Positions 23,115 to 35,390 of a DNA stretch of 64,000 bases are shown one piece after another. Source of the stretch: Antilocapra americana (Eukaryota; Chordata; Mammalia; Artiodactyla; Antilocapridae). The position numbers and the translations under genes were made by a program. The stretch is taken from assembly GCA_007570785.1 (NCBI GenBank), contig ML661885.1, positions 16,229,223 to 16,293,222 on the forward strand, read 5' to 3'. How positions within the stretch are numbered: position 1 is the first letter of the stretch; each line of letters opens with the position of its first letter. The notes beneath the pieces were generated by a model. It ran no database searches and had not been told where the DNA came from. It worked only from the letters and a program-made list of their open reading frames with translations.

Positions 23115-23505
23115 ATAAAGAAGGCTGAGTGCCAAAGAATTCATGCTTTCAAATTGTGGTGCTGGAGAAGATGCTTGAGAAATCCCTTGGACAGCAAGGA
23201 GATCAAACTAGTCAATCCTAAAGGAAATCAGCCCTGACTATTCATTGGAAGGACTGATGTTGAAGTTTCAATACTTTGGCTACCTGATAGGAAGAGTTGA
23301 CTTGTTAGAAGAAAAGGCCCTCATGTTGGGAAAGATTGAGGGCAGGAGGAAAAGAGGCTGGGAGAGGATGAGATGGTTAGATAGCATCACTAACTCAATG
23401 GACATGAGTCTGAGCAAACTCCAGCAGACAGTGAAGGACAAGGAAGCCTGGCATGCTGCCATCTAAAGGGGTTGCAAAGAATTGGACATAGTGTGTGAAC
23501 ACCAC
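23115..23505 (+). mobile_element. BovB LINE 3' fragment in JPH1 intron 4
   Basis: Sense BovB (antisense to JPH1). The plus strand encodes [20 protein letters not shown] and the [20 protein letters not shown] motif typical of the BovB C-terminus. It begins about 180 bp upstream of the exon 5 acceptor. Confidence 0.9.
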
Positions 23506-23509
23506 CACC

Positions 23510-24285
23510 ACAGTTGCAGTAAATAAAGCATGAATAATGACAACAGTTCTAAAAGGTATAAAGTAAAAATAGCTATGCTGTATTTAGATGGAGTCACCTC
23601 TGAACTTTCACAGAAAAATGAATCTAGTATTGATTAAACCTAAAAAATGACTTAAAAAATAACTGACTTCACCTTAAAACACTGGGCAACAGTCTGCGTA
23701 AGAAACAGCTCACCACAATGGGTTTAAAACTGATGGGAATTAGAGATGCATTTTTGTTAGGTAGGGTGTAATTTGGACTAGGAAGAAATCATTTCCTCAT
23801 GAAGACAGCTGGAAACAGGAGAGTGAAATCTGAAGGATGGTGAGGCTGCTCCGGCAAAGTTCAGGAAAAACTCAGGAGGAGGTTCTCTGACTCTTATTTT
23901 TCCTGGTCATCTTTTTGGATACCATCCCTTCCTTAAGGTAAAAACTACAAGTGGGAAATTGAGCCCTTTTGTAAATTACTGTGCAAGATCTAATTTTTAA
24001 TTTCTCTACTCATAGCCACAGGATTTTAGGAATCAAGTTATATTTTAATGAATCACAGAATCCTATTTTGGTAAGTACCACTATAATAAATACCACACAG
24101 TCTAAGGTGCCCCAAATTTACTTTTTTTTTTTTTTTAAATACAAAACAAAACCGTTGTATGACCCATCTGTTTAGATCTGGTTGTGCTTGGCTATCTTTA
24201 CTATAAAGAGGCATTCTTGGTATTAACTATTAAAATAGTGTCTAATTCTTAAGTAGCATTAAAAGTGCTCTAAAACTTGCCTTAT
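23510..24285. other. No recognised feature (intron 4)
   Basis: AT-rich intron, with a T run at about 24123-24137. Confidence 0.35.
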
Positions 24286-24289
24286 AAGG

Positions 24290-24400
24290 GAGGTGGGGTA
24301 GGTAGTTTTATTTTCATTTTACAGAAGAGGAAACAGTTATCCTACAGTGAAACGGTGTCAGTCTTCAGGTGCTGTAATGATGTGATTTGCGGGGATGGTG
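24290..24400 (-). repeat. MIR SINE remnant
   Basis: Antisense: attttcattttacagaagag, then gaaacag; diverged flanks. Confidence 0.5.
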
Positions 24401-24464
24401 AGTCAGGGAGGTTGGAACTGCCACTGGTTAGTGCTCATCTCACGGGGTCCAGGGCTTGAGTCCC

Positions 24465-24620
24465 ATGTCCTTCAAGGAGGCCTCCTTTCTGGGTGAGGCC
24501 ACATCCTCCCTGGTAGAGGTCAGAGGGCCTCCTCTCTCTGTGTCCTAACACTTCACACCTACTGTTCTTTCTTGTTAGCTGCCATCTTCTCCCCTAGACT
24601 GAGTCCCACAGGGGTCCCCC
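24465..24620 (+). mobile_element. L2 LINE remnant
   Basis: tccttcaaggaggcctcctt, then cttctcccctagactgagtc follows the L2 3' end pattern. Confidence 0.5.
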
Positions 24621-24859
24621 TTGCTCCCCACCACGTACCCACACATAAGGCTGTCCAGTTCATCCAGACAACCGGTACTTAATGATGACCCACCTCCCAC
24701 TTTTCTAAGTACTGTGGATGTGGTGGCAGAGCAGATATACTTACTGCATTAAATGAACAGGGTGACAGGAGGAATAAAAATGGGTGCACTTTAGAGAAGG
24801 ATGCTTAGAAGAAAAAGCTTAGTTCTTAAACTCCAAGGAAACAGGAGGAAAATAATTCT

Positions 24860-24980
24860 TCACAATGATTATTAGTTCCGTTTTACAAATCTCCGAAAAG
24901 GTAAGTGTCTTGCCCAAGGTTACTCAGCCAGTTTGAATAAATTAGAACTGAGATTAAACAACTTTAGTCTGTTCACTTCA
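24860..24980 (-). repeat. MIR SINE remnant
   Basis: Antisense: ttccgttttacaaatctccg, cttgcccaaggttactcagc. Confidence 0.6.
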
Positions 24981-26755
24981 GAACTACATGTTCTTCATCT
25001 CTATTAAAGTCACAGGCCTTAGTTTAAAAATAAGTTACCATCAACTTCTTTAAAAGGGCATTTTCATCTACATCCTATAGTATCAGAAAAACATCAGTTC
25101 TTGATAATGACCAATGGGTCTTTTAGAATAGCTGTGTTCTAAATTAATAGGAGAGAACTAACCTATGTAAGTCCTCAATTATGGTTAACTTAGAACACAT
25201 AAATAATGTAGGGAAACTCTTAGAACTCAGAAAATAATTGATGATCTTTCAACATTATTACTCAGGCCGGAGATTACAGAAATGCTATTAATATACATAC
25301 TGAATAGACTTTGCTCACTGAATGTGTTTAGATTTTCTTAGGAATGTGTTAAGAATTCTGGGATCCTTTCAACTCTTTTGGATTAGTGGATTTCACTTTA
25401 TAATTCCTTAAGACAGTGAGTGATAATGAAAGAAGACAAGGGAAAGTAACGTCAAAGCAATCTGATACAAAGTTCAGTGACTTACAGGGGACCCTGAGGA
25501 GGCAGAATGATAAAGAAAACGCCTTCAGTAAAGGTATGCCTGGACCTTTCACTCCCACTCTGTGAGTCCTTAAAAGGGTCCACGAATTTATCTAACTTTT
25601 TGAATTGGTTAGTATTTTGGGTTTGTGTATATTTATACAGACATAATTTCTACTGAATAAGTATTTCTCCCATATATATTCTAATATACACATGTATTTA
25701 CCCAACCAGTATAGCTCCACTTATAAAGCTATTTTTAAAGATGACTCAGTTTAGATAAGAGTAAAGTGGCAATAAAAGGCTCAAACAGCTAGGTTAAAAA
25801 AAGTAAATTCTGGGAGGCTATGTTCAACAGGTAGATATCAAGACAGGACCTCTGTGCTTGTCAGACACCTGGGCTGGGTACAGAGTGGAAAGCTTTAAGG
25901 TGAAGTCTCATAAATATGACTGTAGTGACCAGTTGTAGCTTAAAATAGCAAAAAGAAAAAAAGTCAATCTTGCTTTTAAAGACTGATTGAGACAGGTGTA
26001 ATACAAGAAGCTGTGGCAGGGAAGAGTGCAAGTCTTGATTAGAAGAAACTTTCAGGCAGTTAGAAACTAAAGTGCAGGAAGTCAAACTGTGGAAAGAAAT
26101 TCTAACTCAAGAATTTTTTTCTTCAAGACACTATCACTCATTTAAAATTATGAAGAATTTTCTGAAGAGTTAGTACAATTTGCTAAACTTCAAGCTTCTC
26201 CAAAAACATGAAAAGAGCAAAAGTTAATTATATCTGTTTACTGTGTGGGGTTCAAATTTGATCTAACATGGCTGCCTTAGGTTTTATAACAATTCGGAAG
26301 AAAGGATGGGTAAATCTCAAACTTGGAAGCTGATCAGCGTAACTGCTGAGAGAAAAGTGTGGGTTGTTTTCAGGAGTTGAGTCTCCTAACTGGAAGACCC
26401 CTCTCTGGTCTCTTTGAGCATAAGGTTCTCAAGATATCTCCTTACTGCCTTCTACCCAAGTTGCCATATTGCAAAATTCCTACAAAAATCTTGGCACCAC
26501 ATAGAATGTACTTTCCTAGGACATGAGTCCACATGCAACCACTGCCCACAGGAGTCACAGACTGGAGGAAGGTTGTAAAGTGATCCTTGCTGTGGCTCCC
26601 CTTCTCCCAAGTGTTAGCCTGTGTCCCCGAAGATTCTATTTCTAGGAATCAATACCCAGGGTGATCCTGAGGATGGATCAAAATCTACAGGAAAATATTT
26701 ATGGACTGTTTATGCTCCAGCTAGTGTTGGGAGCTTAATAATAGTGCTTTCTGAA
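24981..26755. other. No recognised feature (intron 4)
   Basis: AT-rich intron with only short chance open frames. Confidence 0.4.
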
Positions 26756-26759
26756 TACT

Positions 26760-26975
26760 TTACCCTATGCGAGGAACTAAGACCTTTACAAGCATCAACT
26801 CACAACCACTGATATTAATCTTCACAACCCTTGATATAGGTACAGATCAAGAAACTAAGTCACAGAGCAGGTTAAGAAACTTGCCTAAAATTCAAAGAGC
26901 TGGTAAGTAACACAGCTGGGATCTGAACCTTGGTGTCTGGCATAAGAGGCCACACCCTTAGCTAGTAGCCTAGAC
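26760..26975 (-). repeat. MIR SINE remnant
   Basis: Antisense, nearly full length: aagacctttacaagcatcaa, gagctggtaagtaacacagc, tgggatctgaaccttggtgt. Confidence 0.75.
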
Positions 26976-28635
26976 TCTCAGTAAGTTGGCTGACTACAAT
27001 TCTGCAAATTGTTTGGTGATTCTGACTCAAGGTGGACCTCTCACACTGTCTCACCAAGAGGAACTCAGTCTGGTTTCCCCTCTAGTGTCTGCTTTAGTGT
27101 GAATGCTTCTACGAGCTTCCAAGTTATCTGTAAACTTCTAACTTATACACTGTCTTACTTTTAAAACTGTATGTAGCACTCTTCTGTTTTAAAGGTCAGT
27201 CACTGACTACCTTGAGGATGATTCTGTCACTTTCCAAACTGCTTGTGAAGAAAACAGTTATCACGGGTGTGAAAGGCAGCTTTCTGTTATCAAAGAAGGG
27301 AAGGTTAATTGTTAAACTCTTCACAAGCAGGCACCAATTCAGCCCTGACTTTCAGCTCCTAACAGAGGTACAGAGCTGCTGGCTGCCTCCTATCCTGGGG
27401 TGTCCAAGGGTACCCTAGAGACCAGCCTGCAGAGATGCCCAATGCTTGGCTAACTCCCAGAATCCGAATGTTCTGCACATCCACGAAACAGATGCTGTTT
27501 CTAAACAAGAAGGCGCTAATTCACCAAACATACAAATCAGTAACAGTTTATTACAGGTAAGAACTAGGTAACTCACCTAACGTGAGGGATACTGGGGCAT
27601 ATATTTTCCCTTAGGGAGTTTGGAAAATCAACTGAACCCCACTAATGGGTACCCAAAAGCTATAAATGATATAGCCTTGTATTGTCTGAATTTTTCTCTT
27701 GTAAATCAAGCAAACTAATATCAACTTAAGTGGGAAGCTTGACTAACCCTATGGATAAATGCTGAAAGCCAAAAGAGAAGTTATCACATTTAACAAATTC
27801 AGTAGTGATAACATTAACACATATTTAGTGTCAGGATACTGATATATCAATGTTAAAAAAAAATGCTTACTGAACAATGAGTCTCAAAGTTACTGTTTTG
27901 AAAACCACATATCTATATAAAAGCTTGACTCTTGGAAAGTTAATCATGTTAATTTGATTAATTTATATTTAGATAATTAAAAGGTGAGAATTTAAAGGTG
28001 TTAATAGATATTAGCAAAATAAACCTAAGAAAATTCAAACATAAAAGTTAGTTGAAAAATGAATTTCAGTGTTAACCCTATGAGCAGACTGAACAGACAA
28101 AAGTAAACTGATGGTTATATTCTTGTTGGCCAAATATTAATCTACACCTTTATGCAAATATGTCTCAGAAATGACTAGTCAATACTGGGTCAACTGTGGC
28201 TTCTTCCCTAAATTACAATCTTTTCCAAAGCCCTATGACCAGGTCAACAATTTAATAGATATCAATATCCTTACTAAGATTTAAAATTCTATCAATGAGC
28301 GCTTTCTGGTTGAATAATAAAAACTATGAGAAAACTGAAATTTTAGGAAGATTTATACTCTGAGGAATTAGAAAACCAAAGTAACCTTCTTAACCAACTG
28401 AAAATTTTCACTTCTTATACAGGAAAGTAGTAGTTCTGAAAAGCCTGGCTATTAAATAAAATCCAAACTAAACATTTATGAGAATAATTCACAATAGACA
28501 TAAAAGATGTTTTGTCTAAAGATGCTGACTATTGTGGAGGTGGAGTCTAAATTAGGCAAGTTAAGAACTTAGCAAACGCAGTGGCACTCTCCTTCTGGTT
28601 AGAGCACAATGACCGGCCTCTGGCCCAGGTCCATG
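26976..28635. other. No recognised feature (intron 4)
   Basis: AT-rich intron. No repeat or gene identified. Confidence 0.4.
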
Positions 28636-28639
28636 ACCC

Positions 28640-28970
28640 CTCGCCAGCCCCAGCAGTCAGCTGTTTGTCCCCTGCCCCCAGATGCACACAGTGAGGCCCT
28701 AAGCCCTGGAGGATGGACCTTTGGGAGGTGATCAGGTCATGAGGTTGGAGCCCTTTGACGGTATTAGTGCCCTTCCTGGAACAGAGGCCAGAGAGCTTGT
28801 TTCCCCTTTCTCAGCCCTGTGAGGACTCAGGGAGAAGGTGGTCCATGGACCAGACCTCAGATCTGCTGCTGCCTTGATCCTGGGACCCTTCAGCCTCCAG
28901 AACTGTGAGAAATAAGCGTTTGCTTTTTAAAGCCCCCAGTTCAAGGTATAGTTTTTTGTTACCACACCTG
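28640..28970 (+). mobile_element. MaLR/MLT1-like LTR remnant
   Basis: tttgggaggtgatcaggtca, then tgaggttggagccc and attagtgcccttc, ending cctccagaactgtgagaaat, the hallmark 3' portion of this old mammalian LTR class. Solo, no internal genes. Confidence 0.7.
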
Positions 28971-29265
28971 GAGCTGATAAGAAAGCTCCACGAAGCTTAT
29001 CACCACATGCTGGTGAAGGCTTGTGAAAGTGGAGCTGGGACAAGGTGGTCACGTGAGCCCACCTGTAGGAGCCTGAGGGAGGCCGCGTGAGCATGGAGGA
29101 AATGCTGCCCGGACAGCCCCTGGTGGCTAGGCTACTGGTGCTAATAAGCGCTACCCTTCACAGCTCTGGGCTCCTTGTCGTCATCAAGGCGTTGATCTCC
29201 CCTGATGCCCCCCAGAAGAGCCCAGAGGAGCAGAGGGATAGGGAACCACATCTCGTACAACTTAC
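28971..29265. other. Intron 4 next to the exon 4 donor
   Basis: Plus-strand open frames here run antisense through exon 4 and are shadows. No independent feature. Confidence 0.5.
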
Positions 29266-29903
29266 TGAATTGGCTTCTTTTTCCAAAGCAGGGCGCGCAT
29301 CACTGCTTGCTGGGTTCTTTGGTATAGCAAGTTCAGACTTCTTAGCTTTTGGCTCAGCTTTGCTTTCTTTGGCAACTGGTTTTGTCACAGATCTAGGGGG
29401 ACTCCACTTGTTGGGTGACGGCTTGTGCACCAGTGCCGAGGAGGACTGGCTCGACCCCTCCTCCTCCGCGTCCTCCGGAGGGTGCTGGGGGGCGTTCAGT
29501 TTCACGTAGTAGCCGTGGTACTGAGAGTGCAGCTCCCCATTACTGGGGTTGGGGATGTGGTGGCGGCCAGAGTACTTGGAGGAGGGCACGACCGCCCCCA
29601 CCTCCTTCGGGGGGGCCTTGGAGGTCAAGGGCTTGTTGACGGTGGCCGTCACCTGCTCCTCGGCTGCACTGCGTTTGTCCTGGTTGAGTCTCGCCCCTGA
29701 ACTGGGGTTCTGCTTCCTTGCAGGCTTTGGGGAGGGAGAGCGGCCTGGTCTGGGACTTGGCTCTGGAGACTCTGGGGGTGTGGTGCCTTTGCGGTAGAAG
29801 TGAGGCGATTCCTTTGGTGTGGGGGGCTTTTCCGGGACCTTGTCTTCGGGATTTTCTTTAGCATCTACACCTTCCTGAAATCTCTGTTTGATATAATCTG
29901 GGC
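29266..29903 (-). CDS. JPH1: JPH1 exon 4: divergent, proline/serine-rich cytosolic region
   Basis: Internal exon of 638 bp: two bases complete a split glycine codon, followed by 212 codons. The acceptor is CCCCAG (plus-strand CT at 29904-29905). The donor is GTAAGT directly after the codons for ANS (plus-strand AC at 29264-29265). The product begins PDYIKQRFQEGVDAKENPED and contains EKPPTPKESPHFYRKGTTPP, several SP pairs, the conserved block YSGRHHIPNPSNGELHSQYH, an acidic stretch (EDAEEEG), a serine run (SSQSSS) and a lysine-rich segment (KESKAEPKAKKSE). In junctophilins this is the divergent region between the alanine-rich helix and the membrane anchor. In JPH1 a C-terminal fragment released by calpain has been described as moving to the nucleus (family knowledge; nothing here tests it). 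The reading frame is open throughout and matches my memory of human JPH1, with scattered substitutions mostly in the SP-rich part. Reading on past the donor gives a spurious extension to 29158. Confidence 0.97.
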
Positions 29904-30106
29904 CTGGGGAGACAGTGGACAACAGAAGGGGCAGTGATAAAATGAAAATAAGGCATTAAAGGCTTATTCCTCTCATGGCTACAAACATATACATATTTAC
30001 TAAATCAACTTAGCCTTTCCTCTTTTTCTTTAAAATGTATTTATAAGGCTTTGACTAAGCACAAGAATGTTTCATGCCCTGGGAGAAAGATTAAGGTGAT
30101 ATGTAC

Positions 30107-30190
30107 TTGCCTGGAGAATCCCATGGACCGAGGAGCCTGGCAGGCTATGGTCCACAGGGTCGCACAGATTCAGACACTGCTTAGCACACA
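30107..30190 (+). mobile_element. Bov-A SINE, 5'-truncated
   Basis: Starts cttgcctggagaatcccatg and ends near gggtcgcacagattcagaca. It lies about 200 bp upstream of exon 4. Confidence 0.85.
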
Positions 30191-30194
30191 CCAT

Positions 30195-31185
30195 TAATTT
30201 ACACTATTTTGATAGCCATAAAAGTGAAACAGTCCTGATTTCCCATGTAATTGTACTGTTCCCTCCTGCTGACAGCACCATAATTAATCTGCATGTTCAA
30301 ATTACATGGTATAACTGAAATACAAAGTATACGGTCATATACAAAAGTAAACTGACTTGTATGCTTAATATTTAATACATTAGAACACTTAAATATATTA
30401 AAAGAATGTTTAATAAAGCATCTACACTGGAGGAGGAGAACATGCAAATAACCTATTTTTTAATGATCCTTCATCTAAGGAGCATGTAAACCGCCCAGTT
30501 AGAGACAAACACCGAAGTGCAGGTTCCACTTCACAGGATAACTTACTCAGAGGCCCTTCCGAGTCTGGCTTTGCATCGGCCGCGTTTCTGCAGGCGTCAG
30601 AGTTAAGACAAGCCAGCTGTCTTTGGCTCTGCAGTCTCAAGACTTTTTTTCTGAGTACTTTAGAATTGTTTAACAATCATGTTATTTTTATAAATAAGAA
30701 TCCTGTTTTTAAAAAGAGACCCTGGTGCATTGTTATTTTATGGGCAGGTTTGGGGGAAAGTAAGGAGAACTTGCACCACAAGACTGTCCCACCAGCTGTG
30801 AGCGATTCAGGAGGTCAGCATCCAGAGAAGGGAGTCTCTGCAGACCTCAGATGTGCTCCAAGGCAGCGCCCTGCTGCCCAGGCACTCTGCCCTTCCCCAG
30901 TAGCCTCCTCCATACAGCCTTTGGCCATTGCTTCACCCAGCCACCATTTCTCATCAAAGGAAATATCAAATCAAGGTCACCCAGTCCAACTGTCCCTCTT
31001 CTCTGCAAATGGGAGGTAGCTGACTGTATCATCGCTGGAGTATCCAAGGGAGAACTCACCCACCAACTTGCTTATAGGAACTGACCTGCTCTTGTCAACT
31101 CCAGAGCATTGCCTCTATTAACTTCCCTTCCTGCCTCCACACCCAGCCCTCACCCCAGGTGGGGCTGAAAGACAGTTATCCTTTA
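30195..31185. other. No recognised feature (intron 3)
   Basis: Intron. The plus-strand open frame at 30666-31019 (117 codons) has no recognisable protein features. Confidence 0.4.
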
Positions 31186-31189
31186 TTAT

Positions 31190-31605
31190 TAAAAATGCAT
31201 ACTACCTCCATCAACAGATGAATGGATAAGGAGAGGTTTAGACACACAAAACTGACATACAAAAGAATGAAATTTTGCCATTTATGGCCACATGGATGGA
31301 CTTGGAGGGCATGATGCTAAGTGAAATAAGTCAGAGAAAGATAAATACCATGTGTTATCCCTTATATGTGGAATAAAAAATTTTTACATATAAGGGATAG
31401 CATTTGTCTTTCTCTGACTGACTTCACTTAGCATCATGAATATGTGAAACTAGCAGACTCACAATCTTGTGGTTACCAGTGGGGAGGGAGGGACTGGCAG
31501 GGTGGGGGTGGTAAGACAGGCTCAAGGATGCACTGTACAAGAAGGAGAACATAGCTAACATCCTGGAATAACTGTAAATGGAAAATAACCCTTAAAATTG
31601 TATAA
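31190..31605 (+). mobile_element. L1 LINE fragment carrying an internal inverted duplication
   Basis: Sense L1 end region: aacagatgaatggataagga, catggatggacttggagggc, gtggttaccagtggggaggg. It is broken by the inverted duplication at 31310-31438, which is not part of a normal L1. Confidence 0.8.
31310..31438. repeat. Inverted duplication / long hairpin
   Basis: Arm 1 at 31310-31369 and arm 2 at 31386-31438 are reverse complements with few mismatches and one 7-base gap. The outer 16 bp (catgatgctaagtgaa) pair perfectly, and the AT-rich spacer is 16 bases. It would fold into a stem of about 53 bp in JPH1 intron 3 RNA. Confidence 0.85.
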
Positions 31606-31654
31606 AAAAATACTACTGACTAGTCACTGCTCTTCCTGTAATGATCTGAATAAT

Positions 31655-31800
31655 TATTTATTGTGAAATAGCCATTTACTATACGAGGTGTTTTCCATAG
31701 TGTTAAGCCTCACCAAAATCCTAGCAAGTGGGCATTGTCCTGATTTTACTGATATGGAAACAGCTGCAGTGGCTGAAAAACCCAAAGTCACACAGCTCCT
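31655..31800 (-). repeat. MIR SINE remnant
   Basis: Antisense: tgattttactgatatggaaa, cccaaagtcacacagctcct. Confidence 0.65.
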
Positions 31801-32084
31801 GTGGATCCTTAAGATAAAATATTATGCAACATGTAACATATTAAGCCCAGAAACGAGAATTCCCGAGGGCCCACATTCATAGGTTGCAGTAAGGGACAAA
31901 AGCATAAGAGTTGTATCTCACAGTCCGTCCTGCAGAGGATCAAGCCACCAGTGCTCAAACTTCCCAAACAGGTCAAGATCGCATGTTAAGTAGCCTCTTT
32001 ACAAAAATTAGCAATTTTCTTTTAAATCCACTAAATATTGCAGTATGAATTCTTGGCACAGAGAAAGGTATCTCGCTTGGCGAG

Positions 32085-32190
32085 TTGGCTAGCCTATCCC
32101 TTCTCCAGGCGAATCTTCCCGACCCAGGAATCGAACCAGGGTCTCCTGCACTGCAGGTGGATTCTTTACCAGCTGAGCTATCAGGGAAGC
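32085..32190 (-). mobile_element. Bov-tA SINE fragment (5' half)
   Basis: Antisense: cccttctccaggcgaatctt, gaatcgaaccagggtctcct, gctgagctatcagggaagcc. Confidence 0.85.
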
Positions 32191-33835
32191 CCGAAGAAAG
32201 AGAGGCAACTGCAATTATTCAAAAGGTGCTACTTTTCTTTCCAGCTCCTTCCTTGGGGCTCTGACTAGACCATTACCACCAAGAGAAAGAAGCATTAATA
32301 GCAGCCCTGGAAGGAGATGTTTTTCATCAACAGGCTTGCCCTGACTTTCAAAAACCCATGAAGAGAATCTATCCTGGTTTTTCACAGAAAAGTCCCTCAT
32401 CTACTGCAGACTTATTTTTACACAACACCCCCTCCGCAGTATGCTGATGGCATATTTTCTCCCACCCGTCAACGCCACATTTCATCAGACTTTGGTTTCA
32501 CTTATGCTTCACTTTCATCCAATTTAAGAGCATGACTGAAATACCCATCTAGACATGGTAGTAAGTGTTCCGTGCAAAGGTAATTAATAGTCAAGGTTCT
32601 TAAAGCCAATGGATTTTCCTCTTAAAGTCATCTAACTCTGAAACACAAATTACAAAGTACTTTCAATGTCTTCAATCTAAGGGGTAAGTGCCAAACTATT
32701 TTTGCAGACCTTTCTATCTTAAGATTAAGGCATATGAAAAGCTAATTGTCTGACTTAAATACACACACCGAAAAGAACAGGAACAAAATAGACTCTGGCA
32801 GATGTGGCTAGTTATACATTCTTAAATTTGGAAGAAGGGTCACTGAACCACAGGAAATAAAGCTGTCACAAAGCCCGCGTGCTTCAGTTTGAAAATGTGA
32901 GACTGGAACGGCGACGCTCAAAGAGTTTAGGGTTTATCTGGGTAACCACTGGTCTCACCTGCGTCTACTGCGGAAAGCAGATGCGAAGCTGAAATGGGAG
33001 CTGCTTTGACAGGTCCCAGCAACGTGACAGCTGCCAGCAAAGGATGAGACTGCTAAAATGCTAACAGCGGCAAGAGGTTGTTTATTTGGGGGGAAACCCA
33101 GTCAATTCAGTGATAGTGGGTCCCAGAAAAAGAATTTTTTTAAAAAAGGGATATGCTTTAGCTATCTGGAAAGAGAACAAAGACCTATAATACCTGAATA
33201 TAAAGCCTAGTTTCAAATGCTCTTTGTAAAGAGTAAAGAGATCTCCCTCTACCTCTTAATTTATGCCATTGTGAATAGGCCAGGCTAAGACTGATCTGGC
33301 CCCTGGAGGATTCTGCACTAATGGCCCTCAAAGCCATATTCTGGATTCTGCTGAAGGTATTTACCGTGTTTATTAACTCTTAAATACCAGTCTAGCCAAC
33401 TCCTTTAGATCTGTGGACCTCTCATGCATTGCTTCTTATCTTAAATGTCTTCAGAAAGGCATTTTTTTTTTTTTTCACTTGTGCCCATCTCCTCAGACAT
33501 GGTTTTCAGGCATATTCATTCAGTTTTATCTACAGGGCTTCTGATGATACTCAGAATCTGTTGAGCTCAAAGAATTTACTAGCACCACCTTTCAGATTAA
33601 AAAAAAAAAAAAACCACCTCCCAGCTTTATTACCCGTTAAAAATTGGCTAGATGAGTGAATAAATGTACTTCAAAGCAGTGTTTCTCAGGGTGCTGCCTA
33701 GCAGAGGTATGTGGGGTGCGATTCCCAGAGAATTTAGTAAGTATTAACTGAAGCCTAGAAATCTTGAGGTTTAATAAGTGCTCCAGGTAACTTTAATGTA
33801 TCCAGAGATACATTTTAACTTGCATTTAAAAGCAT
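32191..33835. other. No recognised feature (intron 3)
   Basis: Unique-looking intron with a T run (about 33462-33475) and an A run (about 33600-33613). No gene. Confidence 0.4.
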
Positions 33836-33839
33836 GGCA

Positions 33840-34065
33840 AGTTTGGGATGGACGTGTACACACAGCTATATTTACAATAGATAACCAACAAGTAACTACT
33901 GTAGAGCACAGGCAACTCTGCTCAATATTCTGTAATAACCTACTTGGGAAAAGAATTTGAAAAAGAACAGACATATGTATAACTGACTCAGGTGTGCACT
34001 TGAAACTAACACATTGTTAATCAACTATACTCCAATATAAATTAAAAATAAACGGGGAAAAAAAG
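33840..34065 (+). mobile_element. L1 3' UTR fragment (artiodactyl type)
   Basis: tagataaccaacaagtaact, tctgctcaatattctgtaat, atcaactatactccaatata, then an A-rich tail. Confidence 0.85.
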
Positions 34066-34104
34066 ACATCACGGTGAGAGACCCTGAAATAAAGACCTCT
34101 GATT

Positions 34105-34106
<2 letters not shown>

Positions 34107-34135
<29 letters not shown>
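34107..34135 (+). repeat. (CA)n microsatellite
   Basis: About 14 CA units between attc and aatag. Confidence 0.95.
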
Positions 34136-34137
<2 letters not shown>

Positions 34138-34139
34138 TA

Positions 34140-35260
34140 GTATGGCAAGAAGTATGCTGACCAGAGCCAGACCTAACTCCAGCCTTCCTCACCTGTATCC
34201 AGCTGGAAAAGGTTCCAACATGGCATAGTCAACTGGGGATTGGCCAGCTAAATGGGGATATAGACTTAGATTTTCCAGGGTAAGATTAAGTGCTTTTAAA
34301 ACAAAACATTTATCATAATGTGGAGGACAGAAGCCTTCCCTGGACAATTTCCTTGGAAGGCACACGGTGTGCCTGCTACTGGTTCTGTGTAGTAGCGTGC
34401 GTCCGCGCTGCGATGCCAGCACAGCAAAGCCAATTAGGCGCAGCGGTTCATTAAAAAGACAGGTCAGAATATCGCCAGGGAGGGAATGATGAGAAGTGTT
34501 GAGTTGTTGCAGTCAGCATTTTGGTCTGCTTTTACAGACAGTACTCCTGAGTCCTCAAGGGATGTTTCTGGGAGGAAGTCAGAGACGGGTCACCTGCTCA
34601 CTGACGCGCCACACAACACAAAACCACAACGCTGAGCACGTGTCAGGCCCCCACACGGAGAGGTGATGCGGTGCAGCTGGCATGAAGGCTCTGAACAGAT
34701 ACAGCAGATGGAGAACAGCGGGGCGTTCAGCTAGTTCTTCACAGGTGAGCGTCCGTGAGACGGCGGGGGGCACCACCAGACCCCTCAGGGCAGTGCCCAT
34801 GCTTTGTAGCAACATCAGAAGTCACTGCATGGAAATTAGGTATTTGTGATGGGGACTGTCAATCGCTAAAAGAAGACCAGATTAAAAGGTTTTTAAAAAA
34901 TTATAGTGATGGCAAATCACGATTCTATGTGGAAAGAATGCCCCTTTCCCATAGGACTTTTAGGGTCCCATCCATTACTGTACTGCAACTTCTGGGAACG
35001 CAACCACAGCACTCCGGTCTGCAAGTTGTATGACGCTCAGCCAAGAGCTGTACACATGGCAGGCTTTCAGTATACCTGTGTGTCGAATGGGGATACACAG
35101 GTGGTAATAACCAGAAGTCCCATGAATTACTAATTTCTCATCAATTAGATTACTCCATTTCCCTTTCTCTATGAAAAAAAGTTATTTCAAATTTTGGGTC
35201 TGTAAAGTGAGTTAAGATGTTATCTATTCCAGGAAATTTTTCTTAACAAAAAGTATATAC
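34140..35260. other. No recognised feature (intron 3)
   Basis: Unique-looking intron with a relatively CpG-rich patch at about 34390-34440. No exon evidence. Confidence 0.35.
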
Positions 35261-35262
35261 TA

Positions 35263-35390
35263 ATAACGTGTGTTAGTGTGTCTGATTCTTGGTGACCCTA
35301 TGGACTGTAGCCTGCCAGGCTCCTCTGTTCATGGGGTTCTACAGGCAAAAGAATATGGAATGGGTTGCGATTTCCTACTCCAAGGCATAG
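35263..35390 (-). mobile_element. Bov-A SINE fragment, diverged
   Basis: Antisense: gtgaccctatggactgtagc, ctgccaggctcctctgttca. Confidence 0.8.

Larger units (their letters stand above)
22933..29265 (-). other. JPH1: JPH1 intron 4
   Basis: Complete intron of 6,333 bp, GTAAGT donor and CCCCAG acceptor on the minus strand. It contains a BovB fragment, L2 and MIR remnants and a MaLR-like LTR, all annotated separately. The remainder is AT-rich sequence without recognisable genes. Confidence 0.93.

Noticed and set aside
29087..29797. Plus-strand open frames of 74-140 codons opposite JPH1 exon 4
   Set aside because: They are antisense shadows of a GC-rich true exon. The minus-strand frame matches JPH1 and the plus-strand translations resemble nothing.
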